This document shows, one piece after another, positions 1 through 9,372 of a stretch of 64,000 nucleotides of DNA. This DNA comes from Saccharopolyspora endophytica (GTDB taxonomy: Bacteria; Actinomycetota; Actinomycetes; Mycobacteriales; Pseudonocardiaceae). How positions within the stretch are numbered: position 1 is the stretch's first letter; each line of letters begins with the position of its first letter. The position numbers and the translations under genes are program-made. The notes under the pieces were generated by a model. It made no database searches and was not told the DNA's origin. It saw nothing but the letters and a program-made list of their open reading frames with translations. The stretch spans positions 271,862-335,861 of the forward strand of contig NZ_JAGPXE010000008.1 of NCBI RefSeq assembly GCF_018070075.1. Direction: 5' to 3'.

Positions 1-1063
1 CGCCCTGCGCGATCGCCATGGCGAGCACGGCGAGCCCGGGCCGGCCGGTGTCGACGAGCCAGAAGAACGGGAACGCGAACGCGATGGCGAACCCGGCCCC
101 GGCCATCAGCACCGGACGACGGCCGAAGCGGTCGGACGCCAATCCCGCCAGCGGTGCGGTGATCATCACCGTGAAGCCGGCGATCACCAGCCCCAGCGTC
201 CCGATTCCGGGTGAGTAGCCCTTCTCGTCCAAGTACGACAGCGCGAACACCTGGTACAGGTGGCTCAGCGCGAGCGGCGCGGCGACCAGCGCGGCGACCA
301 GGACCATGCTGCGCCACTGCGTGCGCAGCACCGTTCGCAACGGCCCCGGCGCGGGGTCGTCGTCAGCGGCGATCTCGCGCTCGAACTCCGGGGTCTCGTC
401 CAGTCGGGTGCGGATCCACAAACCCATCGCGACCAGCACCAGGCTGGCCAGGAACGGGAGGCGCCACCCCCACGACGCGAACTGCTCATCCGTGGTCAGC
501 GCGGTGACGAGCAGGACCGCGGCCGAGGACAGGACCATGCCGAGGTACACGCCCGCCGCCGACAGGGAACCGTAGAGGCCCCGCCGGTTCGGCGGCGCGT
601 ACTCCACGGCGAAGACCGACGCACCGCTGTACTCGGCACCCGACCCCATGCCCTGCAACAACCTCGTGACGACGAGCAGGGCCGGTGCCCCGACGCCGAT
701 CGTGGCGTGCGACGGGATGAGGGCCATCGCCGTGGTCGCCAGACCCATCACCAGAACGGTGGCGACGAGGGCCGGACGGCGTCCGTGCTTGTCCCCGATG
801 CGACCGAAGACGACCGCGCCGACGGGACGTGCCACGAACCCGGCGCCGAACGTCGCCAGCGACAGCAGGACCGCGACGGTCGGGTCCTGCGAGGGGAAGA
901 ACACCTCGCCGAACACCAGCGCTGCCGCCGCGCCGAAGAGGAAGTAGTCGTACCACTCCAGGGCGGACCCCAGCAGTGCGGCGCCGGCGACGCGGCGGAG
1001 CACCGCCCGGTCCGGGGCGTCGGACGCGGCCGGAGCGGATCGCGTTCTCGGTTCGTCGGGCAT
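1..1063 (-). CDS. MHS-family MFS permease, probably for an aromatic or organic acid (partial, C-terminus off the left edge)
   Basis: This is a 12-TM-type major facilitator of the metabolite:H+ symporter group (ShiA/ProP/KgtP relatives), probably importing an aromatic or organic acid. About 354 residues are visible; the C-terminus lies beyond position 1. The start at 1063 is an ATG preceded by GAGGAG. The N-terminus has the family signature ALEWYDYFLFG, followed by the loop motif GRIGDKHGRRPALV and the later AGLASDRFGRRPVL. It is the last gene seen in the aromatic catabolic run, 61 bases after the CoA-transferase gene. That position suggests uptake of the pathway substrate, but the substrate cannot be read from the sequence. 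Confidence 0.88.
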   Translation of the reverse strand, partial: MPDEPRTRSAPAASDAPDRAVLRRVAGAALLGSALEWYDYFLFGAAAALVFGEVFFPSQDPTVAVLLSLATFGAGFVARPVGAVVFGRIGDKHGRRPALVATVLVMGLATTAMALIPSHATIGVGAPALLVVTRLLQGMGSGAEYSGASVFAVEYAPPNRRGLYGSLSAAGVYLGMVLSSAAVLLVTALTTDEQFASWGWRLPFLASLVLVAMGLWIRTRLDETPEFEREIAADDDPAPGPLRTVLRTQWRSMVLVAALVAAPLALSHLYQVFALSYLDEKGYSPGIGTLGLVIAGFTVMITAPLAGLASDRFGRRPVLMAGAGFAIAFAFPFFWLVDTGRPGLAVLAMAIAQG

Positions 1064-1124
1064 CGAGCTGCTCCTCGTTCAGCGGGAGCCGAGCGGAGCT
1101 CCCGGAAGTCCGTCCTCAGTGGAT

Positions 1125-2351
1125 TCACCGCTGCGGGTCGCGGCGTTCGCCGATCACCTGCTGGTCGTGCAGCTCGCCGATCTCGGAGTCGCTGAGCCCG
1201 AGGACCTCGGCGAGCACTCGGTCGGTGTCGGCGCCGAGCATCGGTGCCGACCCGGGTTCGCCGCGTTCGCCGTTCCAGCGCAGCGGGGACCGCGCGGTGA
1301 TCCCCGTGGGACCGCCGGGAAGCGGCAGGTCGGCGAGCAGCGGATGCTCGCCACCGCGGTGCGCGGTGACCACGTCGGTCATGCCCTGGTAGCGACCCCA
1401 CAGCGCCCTCGCCCGGTTGAGCTCGTCGGCGACCACCTCGGAATCCCGCTCCAGGAACCACGGTTTGAGCACGGCGGCGATGGTCTCGCGCAGCCGGTAG
1501 CGCTCGGTCTCGTCGGCCAGGTCCGTGTCGAACGCCTTCTCCAGCGCGGCGAACACCGATTCGGTCCCGGTGACGCTGACCAGCGCCTTCCACTGCGCCG
1601 GGGTGAGCGCGACGACCATCACCCGCTTCCCGTCGGCGCAGGCGAAGTCCACTCCGAAGCTGCCGTAGAGGTGGTTGCCGTGCCGGGTCCGGTCTCTCCC
1701 GCTCTCCGCGGCTTCGGACAGCCATCCCAGGTTCGCCACCCCGGCCAGCGCCACGTCGGAGAGCGCGATCTCGCTGTAGACGCCCTCACCCGTGCGTTGA
1801 CGCTGGTGCAACGCGGCGAGCACGGCCGTCGACACGCTCAACCCGGTGAGCAGGTCCCAGGCCGGCAGCACGTGGTTGACCGGGGCGGCCCCCTCTTCCC
1901 CACCGGTGATCGCAGGGATGCCGACCTCCGCGTTCACCGTGTAGTCGACGGCGGGGCGGCCGTCGGGGTAGCCCTGCACCCTGACGTGGATCAGGTCGGG
2001 CCGGCGGGCGGTGAGGACGTCGTTGGCCATCCACCGCCTGCCGACGACGTTGTCGACCAGCACACCGCGGTCCTCACCCGGCGCCGTCGCGAGCGCCAGG
2101 ACCAGTTCGCGCCCGCGCTCGCTGCGCATGTCGACGGTGATCGACTGCTTGCCCTTGTTCAACGAGGCCCAGTAGTAGGAGTCGCCGGTGCCGCCGTGCG
2201 CGGCAGGCCAGCGCGCGTGGTCCGGGCCGCCGCCGATCGGGTCGATCCGGATCACCGAGGCGCCGAGCTGCGCCAACGTCATCCCCGCGGTGGGGCCGGC
2301 GACGAAGCTGGCGCACTCGACCACCCGCAGGCCTTCCAACGGCCCGCCCAT
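1125..2351 (-). CDS. CaiB/BaiF family (class III) CoA-transferase
   Basis: A 408-residue class III CoA-transferase of the type that moves CoA between carboxylic acids. It opens with PLEGLRVVECASFVAGPTAGM, typical of the family, and has NKGKQSITVDMRSERGRELV about 70 residues in. It starts at an ATG sharing one base with the stop codon of the thiolase gene (TGATG), so it is translationally coupled. Its role in a catechol pathway that already has PcaIJ is unclear. It could activate another acid fed into the operon, but this is inference only. Confidence 0.85.
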   Translation of the reverse strand: MGGPLEGLRVVECASFVAGPTAGMTLAQLGASVIRIDPIGGGPDHARWPAAHGGTGDSYYWASLNKGKQSITVDMRSERGRELVLALATAPGEDRGVLVDNVVGRRWMANDVLTARRPDLIHVRVQGYPDGRPAVDYTVNAEVGIPAITGGEEGAAPVNHVLPAWDLLTGLSVSTAVLAALHQRQRTGEGVYSEIALSDVALAGVANLGWLSEAAESGRDRTRHGNHLYGSFGVDFACADGKRVMVVALTPAQWKALVSVTGTESVFAALEKAFDTDLADETERYRLRETIAAVLKPWFLERDSEVVADELNRARALWGRYQGMTDVVTAHRGGEHPLLADLPLPGGPTGITARSPLRWNGERGEPGSAPMLGADTDRVLAEVLGLSDSEIGELHDQQVIGERRDPQR

Positions 2352-3562
2352 CACACCCGCTCCACGATCGCGGCGAGTCCCTGTCCGCCGCCGATGCACA
2401 TCGTCTCCAGGCCGTACCGGGCGTCGCGCCGGTGCATTTCCCTGGCGAGCGTGGCCAGGATGCGGCCGCCCGTGGCACCGACCGGGTGGCCGAGGGAGAT
2501 CCCGGAACCGCTGACGTTGAGGCGGTCGAAGTCTGCTTCGGCGAACTTCCACTCGCGGGTGCAGGCGAGCACCTGAGCGGCGAACGCCTCGTTGAGCTCG
2601 ATCAGGTCGATGTCGGACAGCGTCAGCTCCGCAGCCGCGAGCGCCTTCTCCGTCGCGGGAACCGGCCCGATGCCCATCGTCGCGGGCGCCACCCCGCCCA
2701 GACCCCAGGACACGAGCCGCACCAGGGGGCGCAGGCCCAGTTCGGCGGCCTTCTCCGGGCTGGTGACCACGCAGATCGCGGCGCCGTCGTTCTGCCCGGA
2801 GGCGTTGCCCGCGGTCACCGTCGCCTCGCTGTCGCTGCGTCCCAGCATCGGCCGCAGCCCCGCCAACTTCTCCGCGGTCGAGTCGGGGCGGATGTGCTCG
2901 TCGGCGTCGACGACGAAGTCGCCCTTGCGCCCCGGGACCACGACGGGCACGAGCTCGTCGTCGAAGCGGCCCTCGGCCTGCGCAGCGGCGGCCCGCTGGT
3001 GCGAGCGCGCCGAGAACTCGTCCTGCTCGGCGCGCGGGATCGCGTACTCCCGGCGCAGGTTCTCCGCGGTCTCGATCATGCCGCCCGGCACGGGGTGGTT
3101 CTCCCCGCCCGCCGTCACCCGGCCTCGGGCCAGCGCATCGTGCAGCATCACGCCGGGCCCGCCCTTCACGCCCCAGCGCATCCCGGTCGAGTAGAACGGC
3201 GCGTGGGACATCGATTCCGCGCCACCGGCCAGCACGACCTCGGCCACACCGGACTGCACCTGCATCGCGGCGTACAGCACGGCTTGCAGACCGGAGCCGC
3301 AGCGCCGGTCGATCTGCATCCCCGTCACGCTGACCGGCAGTCCTGCGTCCAGCGCGGCGACCCGGCCGATCGCCGGGGCGTCCATCGTCGGGTAGCAGTT
3401 GCCCAGCAGCACGTCGTCGACGGCGGCGGGATCCAGTCCGGTCCGTTCGACGACCGCGCGGATCACCGCGGTGGCGAGGGTGTGCGCGGGAACGTCGCGC
3501 AACCCACCCCCGAACGCGCCGACCGGGGTGCGCAGTGGTTCGCAGATGACGGCGTCACGCAC
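2351..3562 (-). CDS. pcaF: Beta-ketoadipyl-CoA thiolase (acetyl-CoA acyltransferase)
   Basis: A 403-residue thiolase. The nucleophilic cysteine is C88 in [10 protein letters not shown], the active-site histidine H359 lies in GHPVGATGG, and the second cysteine C389 in CIGGGQG. In this context it would cleave 3-oxoadipyl-CoA to succinyl-CoA and acetyl-CoA, the last step of the beta-ketoadipate pathway. The start is GTG at 3562, overlapping the end of pcaJ by 8 bases. The family alone does not separate PcaF from other acetyl-CoA acyltransferases; the assignment rests on its position directly after pcaIJ. Confidence 0.88.
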   Translation of the reverse strand: MRDAVICEPLRTPVGAFGGGLRDVPAHTLATAVIRAVVERTGLDPAAVDDVLLGNCYPTMDAPAIGRVAALDAGLPVSVTGMQIDRRCGSGLQAVLYAAMQVQSGVAEVVLAGGAESMSHAPFYSTGMRWGVKGGPGVMLHDALARGRVTAGGENHPVPGGMIETAENLRREYAIPRAEQDEFSARSHQRAAAAQAEGRFDDELVPVVVPGRKGDFVVDADEHIRPDSTAEKLAGLRPMLGRSDSEATVTAGNASGQNDGAAICVVTSPEKAAELGLRPLVRLVSWGLGGVAPATMGIGPVPATEKALAAAELTLSDIDLIELNEAFAAQVLACTREWKFAEADFDRLNVSGSGISLGHPVGATGGRILATLAREMHRRDARYGLETMCIGGGQGLAAIVERV

Positions 3563-4211
3563 GCTCGGCCTCCTCTTCCTCGCGCCCGCGCAACGGGGCG
3601 GCGGTCTTGTCGCGGACCTCGTCCGCGCTGACGCCCGGAGCGGTCTCGACCAGTTCGAGCCCGTTCGCGGTGACGTCGATGACGGCGAGATCGGTGACGA
3701 TGCGGGTGACGCAGCCCAGCCCGGTGATCGGCAGGTCGCACTTCTCGACGATCTTCGGTGAACCGTCCTTGGCGACGTGATCCATCATCACGACGACCTT
3801 CTTCGCGCCGTGCACGAGATCCATCGCCCCGCCCATGCCCTTGATCATCTTGCCGGGGACGGCCCAGTTCGCCAGGTCGCCGTTCGCGGCCACCTGCAGC
3901 GCTCCGAGCACGGCGACGTCGAGCTTGCCCGCGCGGATCTGGCCGAAGGAGGACGAGGACTCGAAGAAGGCCGCTCCCGAGTTGACGGTGACGGTCTCCT
4001 TGCCCGCGTTGATCAGGTCGGCGTCGACCTCGTCCTCGCTCGGGTACGGGCCGACGCCGAGAATCCCGTTCTCCGCGTGCAGGATCACCGTCCGGCCCTC
4101 CGGGATGTGCCCGGGAACCAGCGTCGGCATGCCGATGCCGAGGTTGACGTAGGCGCCGTCAGGCAGGTCCTCGGCGACCTTCGCCGCCATCTCGTTCCGC
4201 GTGAGTGCCAT
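3555..4211 (-). CDS. pcaJ: 3-oxoadipate CoA-transferase subunit B
   Basis: A 218-residue beta subunit of the class I CoA-transferases. The catalytic glutamate that forms the CoA thioester is E47 in HAENGILG, and the family's NLGIGMPT motif lies at residues 23-30. With subunit A it transfers CoA from succinyl-CoA to 3-oxoadipate. The ATG start shares one base with the stop of subunit A, which is typical for equimolar subunits. The C-terminus is a short acidic run, [10 protein letters not shown], read just before the overlap with the thiolase gene. Confidence 0.92.
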   Translation of the reverse strand: MALTRNEMAAKVAEDLPDGAYVNLGIGMPTLVPGHIPEGRTVILHAENGILGVGPYPSEDEVDADLINAGKETVTVNSGAAFFESSSSFGQIRAGKLDVAVLGALQVAANGDLANWAVPGKMIKGMGGAMDLVHGAKKVVVMMDHVAKDGSPKIVEKCDLPITGLGCVTRIVTDLAVIDVTANGLELVETAPGVSADEVRDKTAAPLRGREEEEAERA

Positions 4212-4954
4212 CAGCGCACCGTCCTGAACTCGATCGGTTTGTCCACATCGGACACGTGCAGCACCCGGTCGACGTGGATGCCGGGCGTGTGCACGGAGTC
4301 GGGATCGATCTCGCCCGGCTCGACGAGGTGCTCGACCTGAGCGATCGTGATCCGTCCCGCCGCGGCGCAATCGGGGTTGAAGTTGCGCGCCGACCGCCGG
4401 TAGACGAGGTTGCCGTGCCGGTCGCCCTTCCAGGCGTGCACCAGCGCGAAGTCGGGCACCAGCGCGTGTTCCAGGACGTAGGAGACGCCGTCGAACTCGC
4501 GGACCTCCTTGGCGGGCGACATCACCGCGACCGAACCGTCCTGCGCGTGCCGCCACGGCAGCCCGCCGTCGGCCACGAGCGTCCCGACACCGGCGGGCGT
4601 GTAGAAGGCGGGGATGCCCGATCCGCCCGCGCGCAAGCGTTCGGCGAGGGTGCCTTGGGGCGTCAGCTCGACCTCGAGCTCTCCCGCGAGGTACTGCCGG
4701 GCCATCTCCTTGTTGTTGCCGATGTAGGACCCGATCGTCCGCCGGATCCGCCCGGCAGGGAGCAGGGTTCCCAACCCGAACCCGTCCACCCCCAGGTTGT
4801 TCGAGATCGTCTCCAGGTCGGTCGCGCCCTGCTCCAGCAAAGCGGCGATCAGCTCGGTCGGCACACCGCACATCCCGAAACCGCCCACCGCGATGGACGA
4901 TCCGTCGGCGATGTCGGCGACGGCCTCGGCCGCGGTCTGCACTGTCTTGTCCAC
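4211..4954 (-). CDS. pcaI: 3-oxoadipate CoA-transferase subunit A
   Basis: A 247-residue alpha subunit of the class I CoA-transferases, with [13 protein letters not shown] near the N-terminus and the family's [11 protein letters not shown] and [11 protein letters not shown] blocks. A GTG at 4954 was chosen as start because AGGAG lies upstream; the reading frame stays open further upstream without a similar signal. It pairs with pcaJ to activate 3-oxoadipate and sits 8 bases after pcaD. Confidence 0.92.
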   Translation of the reverse strand: MDKTVQTAAEAVADIADGSSIAVGGFGMCGVPTELIAALLEQGATDLETISNNLGVDGFGLGTLLPAGRIRRTIGSYIGNNKEMARQYLAGELEVELTPQGTLAERLRAGGSGIPAFYTPAGVGTLVADGGLPWRHAQDGSVAVMSPAKEVREFDGVSYVLEHALVPDFALVHAWKGDRHGNLVYRRSARNFNPDCAAAGRITIAQVEHLVEPGEIDPDSVHTPGIHVDRVLHVSDVDKPIEFRTVR

Positions 4955-4962
4955 GTCGGCTC

Positions 4963-5733
4963 CTACTCGGTGGCGGCGAGGTGCGCGGTGAGCAATTCGT
5001 TGACCCGCTCGGGTTTCTCGGCGTTGAGCAGGTGCGCGGAGTCGTCGACGACCTCGAACCGGCCGCGGGCGGCGGTGTCGGCGATGAGCCGGACCATCTC
5101 CGGCGGCGTCGCGGGGTCCTCGGCGCCGGCGATGGCGAGCACGGGCACCGTCACCTCGGCCAGCCGTTCGCGGACGTCGAACGTCGAGATCGCCTCGCAG
5201 CAACCGGCGTAGCCCTCGGCCGTGGTGGCGCGCAGCATGTCCAGCAGTCGCCGCGCCTCATCGGTCTCGGCGAAGGACCGGACGAACCAGGTGCCGGGAC
5301 GGCTGGGCACCATCGCCTCAGTGCCGTTCTCCCGAACGGTGGCGGCGCGTTTCGGCCAGCTCTCCGGGTCGGCGAACCGGGCGGCCGAGGCCAGCACCGC
5401 CAGGCTCCGCACCCTGTCCGGGTGATCCAGCGCGAGTTGCTGTCCGATCGCACCCCCGATGGACACCCCCGCGTAGTGGAAGCGGTCGATGCCCAGCCGG
5501 TCCAGCAGCGCGATGACCTCCTCGGCCATGCCCGCCATCCTGAGCGGACCGTCAGGTGCCGGGCTCCCACCATGTCCCGGCAGGTCGAAGCGCAGGATCA
5601 GGTAGCGGTCGGCGAGCGCGTCCACCTGGGCGTCGAACAGGTGCAGATCGGTGCCCAGCGATGGCCCGAGGACCAGGACGGGCGCGGAGCCCGGACCGTC
5701 GATCCGGTGGTGCAGCGCGGTTTCGGTGGTCAT
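4963..5733 (-). CDS. pcaD: 3-oxoadipate enol-lactone hydrolase
   Basis: A 256-residue alpha/beta hydrolase that opens beta-ketoadipate enol-lactone to 3-oxoadipate. The nucleophile is S91 in [11 protein letters not shown], the oxyanion region is [13 protein letters not shown], and the likely catalytic histidine is H234 in [11 protein letters not shown]. Length and motifs match PcaD. The ATG overlaps the stop of the NTF2-like gene by four bases (ATGA). Unlike many actinobacterial versions it is not fused to a carboxymuconolactone decarboxylase, which fits a catechol-branch rather than a protocatechuate-branch operon. Confidence 0.92.
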   Translation of the reverse strand: MTTETALHHRIDGPGSAPVLVLGPSLGTDLHLFDAQVDALADRYLILRFDLPGHGGSPAPDGPLRMAGMAEEVIALLDRLGIDRFHYAGVSIGGAIGQQLALDHPDRVRSLAVLASAARFADPESWPKRAATVRENGTEAMVPSRPGTWFVRSFAETDEARRLLDMLRATTAEGYAGCCEAISTFDVRERLAEVTVPVLAIAGAEDPATPPEMVRLIADTAARGRFEVVDDSAHLLNAEKPERVNELLTAHLAATE

Positions 5734-6224
5734 GCGAAGGGCCTCCCCGGGTAGGTCGCGGCAGCGGACGCGACGGTGAAGCGGCCGTGGTCCCAGCCGT
5801 CGGCGAGCGGGACGAAGTAGTCGAAGTACACCTGCTTGGAGGCGTAGCGCCAGTTGCCGTCGACACGCCGCAGCGAGTCGGTGTACCGACCGGCCGCGAC
5901 GTGCGGGACGCCGTCCTGCACGCAGGGCTGCCACAGGAACGACCGCGCCCGCGCGGTGTGCTCGCTTTCGAGGGTGATCTCGAGGTTGGTCACGTGGTGC
6001 CAGAACGCGGTGAGCCCGGCGTCGGCGAGACCTGCGAAGAACGCCCGCAGTTCGGCGTGGCCGGTCGCGCGGGACAGCCCGACGAACTCGCCGTCCTCGG
6101 TGAACAGCGAGACCAGGGCGTCCCAGTCGCCGTCGTCGAGCGAGCGGCAGTAGCGCGCGTCCAGGTCGCGGATGGCTTCCAGCGCCTCCAGCCGGGTGAT
6201 CCTGCGCAGCACGTCGTCGTTCAC
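5730..6224 (-). CDS. NTF2-like (SnoaL/ring-hydroxylating dioxygenase beta-like) protein
   Basis: A 164-residue protein with the cone-shaped NTF2/SnoaL-type pattern: an N-terminal helix (RITRLEALEAIRDLDARYCR), then DDGDWDALVSLFTEDGEFVG, then beta strands ending in RRVDGNWRYASKQVYFDYFVPL. Such proteins are small-ligand isomerases, hydrolases or binding proteins. It starts at GTG 6224 with a four-base overlap with the gene before it and ends in a four-base overlap with pcaD. This tight coupling argues for a role in the pathway, but the function is not known. Confidence 0.8.
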   Translation of the reverse strand: MNDDVLRRITRLEALEAIRDLDARYCRSLDDGDWDALVSLFTEDGEFVGLSRATGHAELRAFFAGLADAGLTAFWHHVTNLEITLESEHTARARSFLWQPCVQDGVPHVAAGRYTDSLRRVDGNWRYASKQVYFDYFVPLADGWDHGRFTVASAAATYPGRPFA

Positions 6225-7021
6225 GACTCGCCTCCCGCTCGTTCGAGGAAGGTGACCGCGGCTGCGCCGTCGCCGGAGGTGCCGTCCGCGACGCGCACCG
6301 AGTCGTCGCCGACGTCGACGAGAGCGGCTCTGCCGTTGAGCGTCGCGTGGTAGCGGCCGGGCGGCGGCAGGGCGGTGTTCGGGGCGAGGACGATCCGGTC
6401 ACCCGCGCGCACCCCGTCGACCCGGTGCGGGCGGCCCAGCGCGCGGGTCACCCCGGGCAGGTCCCCCGTGCGCAGGCAGTTCCGGGTGTAGGTCGACGAG
6501 CACGCGGTGTTGTTCGCGGGCAGCAGCGGAACGCCCTCGACGGAGAAGCCCAGGGCCGCACCGAGTTCGCGCAGGGTGTCGACGTCGCCCGCCGCCCTGG
6601 CTCCGAAGGTGAAGTTGGCGCCGACGACGACGGCCCTCGCCCTGAGCCGACCGGCGAGGCAGTGCGCGGCGAAGGCCTCGGGGCTCAGCCCGGCCAGCTC
6701 GCGGGTGAAGCGCAGCACGCACACCGCGTCGACCCCCGCAGCCGCGGCGAGCTCGGCGCGATGGGCGATCGTGGACAGCGTCGCCGTGTCCTTGGGCAAC
6801 CCGAGGACCCTGGCCGGGTGCGGGTCGAAGGTCACCATGACCAGCGGCAGACCCCGCTCGTCGGCGGTGCGCCGGGCCTCGTCGATCAGGCTGCGGTGAC
6901 CCCGGTGCAGCCCGTCGAACACCCCGATCGTCAGCACGGTCGGACCGAGATCGGGCGGTACGTCGTCGAGGCCGTGCCAGAGCGTCGCCCGCGCCTGCCG
7001 GGATCGCAGCGCGGCGCTCAC
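6221..7021 (-). CDS. FAD synthetase-like (RibF N-terminal family) protein with degenerate riboflavin-kinase part
   Basis: A 266-residue relative of RibF. The nucleotidyltransferase half carries GVFDGLHRGHRSLI, VTFDPHPARVL, VGANFTFG and a variant of the SSxxIR motif, SSTYTRNCLRTGD. The usual riboflavin-kinase domain is represented only by about 60 residues starting LGRPHRVDGVRAGDRIV; the GxPTAN motif is absent and the protein is about 45 residues shorter than bifunctional RibF. It should therefore adenylylate FMN rather than phosphorylate riboflavin. It sits between catC and the NTF2-like gene with GTGA overlaps on both sides, so it probably supplies FAD to the flavin-dependent phenol hydroxylase in the same operon. 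Confidence 0.8.
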   Translation of the reverse strand: MSAALRSRQARATLWHGLDDVPPDLGPTVLTIGVFDGLHRGHRSLIDEARRTADERGLPLVMVTFDPHPARVLGLPKDTATLSTIAHRAELAAAAGVDAVCVLRFTRELAGLSPEAFAAHCLAGRLRARAVVVGANFTFGARAAGDVDTLRELGAALGFSVEGVPLLPANNTACSSTYTRNCLRTGDLPGVTRALGRPHRVDGVRAGDRIVLAPNTALPPPGRYHATLNGRAALVDVGDDSVRVADGTSGDGAAAVTFLERAGGES

Positions 7022-7305
7022 GACTGGGCCTTCAGGTCCGACGGGTGGATCGCCAGCGGCGTGACCTTGATCCTCATGTACGGGAACAGCGGCAACGACG
7101 ACAGCAGAGCGTGCAGGGCGTCGCCCGAATCGACGTCGAAAACGCTGATGTTGCTGTATTCCCCGACGATCCGCCAGAGGTGCGGCCAGACTCCTGAGCG
7201 CTGCAGTTCCAGTGCGCGCGCCTTCTCCTCGGCGACGAGCTCCGCGCGGCGATCGGGGTCGAGGTCGTGCGGGATCGCGACCTCCATGTGGACGTGGAAA
7301 AGCAT
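7018..7305 (-). CDS. catC: Muconolactone delta-isomerase
   Basis: A 95-residue muconolactone isomerase, which converts muconolactone to beta-ketoadipate enol-lactone. It opens with MLFHVHMEVAIPHDL and contains RSGVWPHLWRIVGEYSNISVFDV and LPLFPYMRIKVTPLAIHPSD, all typical of the ferredoxin-like CatC family; length is normal. ATG at 7305 is preceded by AAGGAG. It follows catB by 5 bases and overlaps the FAD-synthetase-like gene by 4. Confidence 0.95.
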   Translation of the reverse strand: MLFHVHMEVAIPHDLDPDRRAELVAEEKARALELQRSGVWPHLWRIVGEYSNISVFDVDSGDALHALLSSLPLFPYMRIKVTPLAIHPSDLKAQS

Positions 7306-7310
7306 CGAGA

Positions 7311-8432
7311 TCAGCTCCTTCGGAAGGCCCGGACCTGGGCCGGGTCCAGTTCGACGCCCAGTCCCGGACCACCGGGCAGGTGCAGCCCGTCGGCGTCGTA
7401 GACGAGCGGTTCCACGAGCAGTTCTTCGGCCAGCAGCAAGGGGCCGAACAGTTCGCTCCCCCACGCGCTCGCCGGGTTGGCGCACGCGGCGTGCAGCGAG
7501 GCCGCCGTGCCGATCGGGCTCTCGATCGACGTCGCCGCGTAGCAGGGGATCCCGGCCGCGGCGGCGACCTCACCGATGGCCCGGCTCGCGCGCAACCCGC
7601 CGGATTTGGTGGTTTTGACCGCGAAGATCCCGGCGGCCCGGGAGTGGGCGAGCCGCAACGCGTCAGCGGGGGTGCGCAGGCTCTCGTCGGCCATCACCGG
7701 GATCGGCAGCGCGGCGGCGATGGCGGCCATCGCGTCGACGTCGTGCCCCGGCACCGGCTGCTCGACCATCTCCACACCGGCCTCGGCCAGCGCCGGGAGG
7801 TGGGTCAACGACGTCAGCCGGTCCCAGCGGGCGTTGATGTCGACCCGCACGCCGGCGACGTCGGCGAGCTTCTCCGCGACGCCGAGGACCCGGTCGACGT
7901 CGTCGGCCGGATCCAGCGCTCCCATCTTCAGCTTGAACGACGTGTGCAGCCCGGAGTCCAGCTTCGCCAGCGCCTCATCGACGACGACGTCGGCGGCCTC
8001 GGCGCCCAGCGCCCAGGTCACCGCGACGCTGTTGCGGACCGCCCCGCCGAGCAGGGTGTGCACCGGGACGCCGAGGTGGCGCGCCCAGGCGTCGTGCAAG
8101 GCGACCTCGACGGCGTTCTTGGCGAACAGGTTCGCCGCGACGACGTCCCCGCAGTCGCGCAGGATCACCGGGACGTCGTCGACGCGACGGCCCAGCAGCA
8201 CCGGCGCGAGGTACTTCTCGACGATGACCTGCATCGTCTCGACGGATTCGCCTCCCCACCACGGGCCTCCGGGAACGACTCCTTCACCGACTCCCGTGAC
8301 GCCACCGGCGGTGCGGACGAAGACGTAGAGCAGCGGCTGCGTGCTCATGCCCGCCCTGGCGAAGCGGTGCGCCCGGCGCATGGGGACGTCGAGGATCACC
8401 GTCTCGACGCTGTCGATCCGCAGGTCGGTCAT
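7311..8432 (-). CDS. catB: Muconate cycloisomerase
   Basis: A 373-residue enolase-superfamily enzyme that lactonises cis,cis-muconate. The lysine motif is K167-L-K169 (SFKLKM), metal ligands are D198, E224 and D249, and the opposing base is K273 (AVKTTKSGG). ATG at 8432 was preferred over an in-frame ATG six codons upstream because GGAAGGAG lies at a good distance. It follows catA by 67 bases and precedes catC by 5. The local context makes it the catechol-branch enzyme rather than a dipeptide epimerase. Confidence 0.94.
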   Translation of the reverse strand: MTDLRIDSVETVILDVPMRRAHRFARAGMSTQPLLYVFVRTAGGVTGVGEGVVPGGPWWGGESVETMQVIVEKYLAPVLLGRRVDDVPVILRDCGDVVAANLFAKNAVEVALHDAWARHLGVPVHTLLGGAVRNSVAVTWALGAEAADVVVDEALAKLDSGLHTSFKLKMGALDPADDVDRVLGVAEKLADVAGVRVDINARWDRLTSLTHLPALAEAGVEMVEQPVPGHDVDAMAAIAAALPIPVMADESLRTPADALRLAHSRAAGIFAVKTTKSGGLRASRAIGEVAAAAGIPCYAATSIESPIGTAASLHAACANPASAWGSELFGPLLLAEELLVEPLVYDADGLHLPGGPGLGVELDPAQVRAFRRS

Positions 8433-8499
8433 CGGGTCTTCTCCTTCCAACGGGGGAAAGGCCGAGCCGGGGACGTCGCACCCCGGCTCGGCACCGGGT

Positions 8500-9345
8500 T
8501 CAAGCGGGCTCGAGCGTGAAGTCGTAGGTCACCGCGTGCTTCCCGTCCCCGCTGTCCACGGGGTCGAGGATCAGTTCCGGCTTGGTCGCGGACGCGACAT
8601 CGCTGTCGAGCCACTCCCCACCGCGGAAGTAGAGCTGCGTGGTGATCGTCCGGTACCCCGGCGCCCGAACCATCAGGTGCAGGTGCGCCGGACGCCACGG
8701 GTGCCAGCCCGCGGCTTCGATCAACGAACCGGTCGGCCCGTCGGTCGGGATCTGGTACGCGGAGGGTTCGATCGTGTGGATGTCGAACTTGCCCTGCTCG
8801 TCGGCGACGACGACACCGCGCAGGTTGCCGTCCGGCAGGTGCGGGGCGAACCCGGAGTAGTAGCCCTCGTCGTCCGCGTGCCAGATGTCGAGCTCCGCTC
8901 CGGGGACCGGGTTGCCCTCGGTGTCCCGGACGTGCCCGGCGAACAGCAGCTCCGTGCCCTTCTCGTCAGGACGCCGGGGCAGCGTTGCCGGGGTGTCGAG
9001 GCGGACCTGGTCGGGCAGGTGGTACGGGCCGAGGATCGAGCCCTTGGTGCCCTCCTGGTCCTCGGCGGCGACGTCCTCGACGACGTGCTCGACGAACACG
9101 TCGAGGATCAGCGGCCATTCGCCGCCCTCCCCCACGTCGATCAGGTACTTCTTGGCGGCCTGGAACTCGTCGTAGCTGACCTTCTTCGAGCGGATCGTGG
9201 CGTGGATCCCGGCCAGCAGTTCGGTGACGACCTCCGAAACGCGTTCCTGGGAGACCTCGGGACCGGTGGACCGGCTGGCGCGGAACGCCTTGGTCGCGGA
9301 GTCGCCTGAGCCCGCGGCGGTCGGTGAGTCGTGCGTAGCTGTCAT
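8500..9345 (-). CDS. catA: Catechol 1,2-dioxygenase (intradiol)
   Basis: A 281-residue intradiol dioxygenase that cleaves catechol to cis,cis-muconate with a non-heme ferric centre. Likely iron ligands are Y163 (DDEGYYSGF), Y197 (EPSAYQIP), H221 and H223 (RPAHLHLMV). The N-terminal helical dimerisation domain spans about residues 30-100. GAGGAG precedes the ATG. Its product is the substrate of the next gene, catB. Confidence 0.96.
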   Translation of the reverse strand: MTATHDSPTAAGSGDSATKAFRASRSTGPEVSQERVSEVVTELLAGIHATIRSKKVSYDEFQAAKKYLIDVGEGGEWPLILDVFVEHVVEDVAAEDQEGTKGSILGPYHLPDQVRLDTPATLPRRPDEKGTELLFAGHVRDTEGNPVPGAELDIWHADDEGYYSGFAPHLPDGNLRGVVVADEQGKFDIHTIEPSAYQIPTDGPTGSLIEAAGWHPWRPAHLHLMVRAPGYRTITTQLYFRGGEWLDSDVASATKPELILDPVDSGDGKHAVTYDFTLEPA

Positions 9346-9372
9346 GGTGCGCTCCTCAGATCGGCCGGCACG

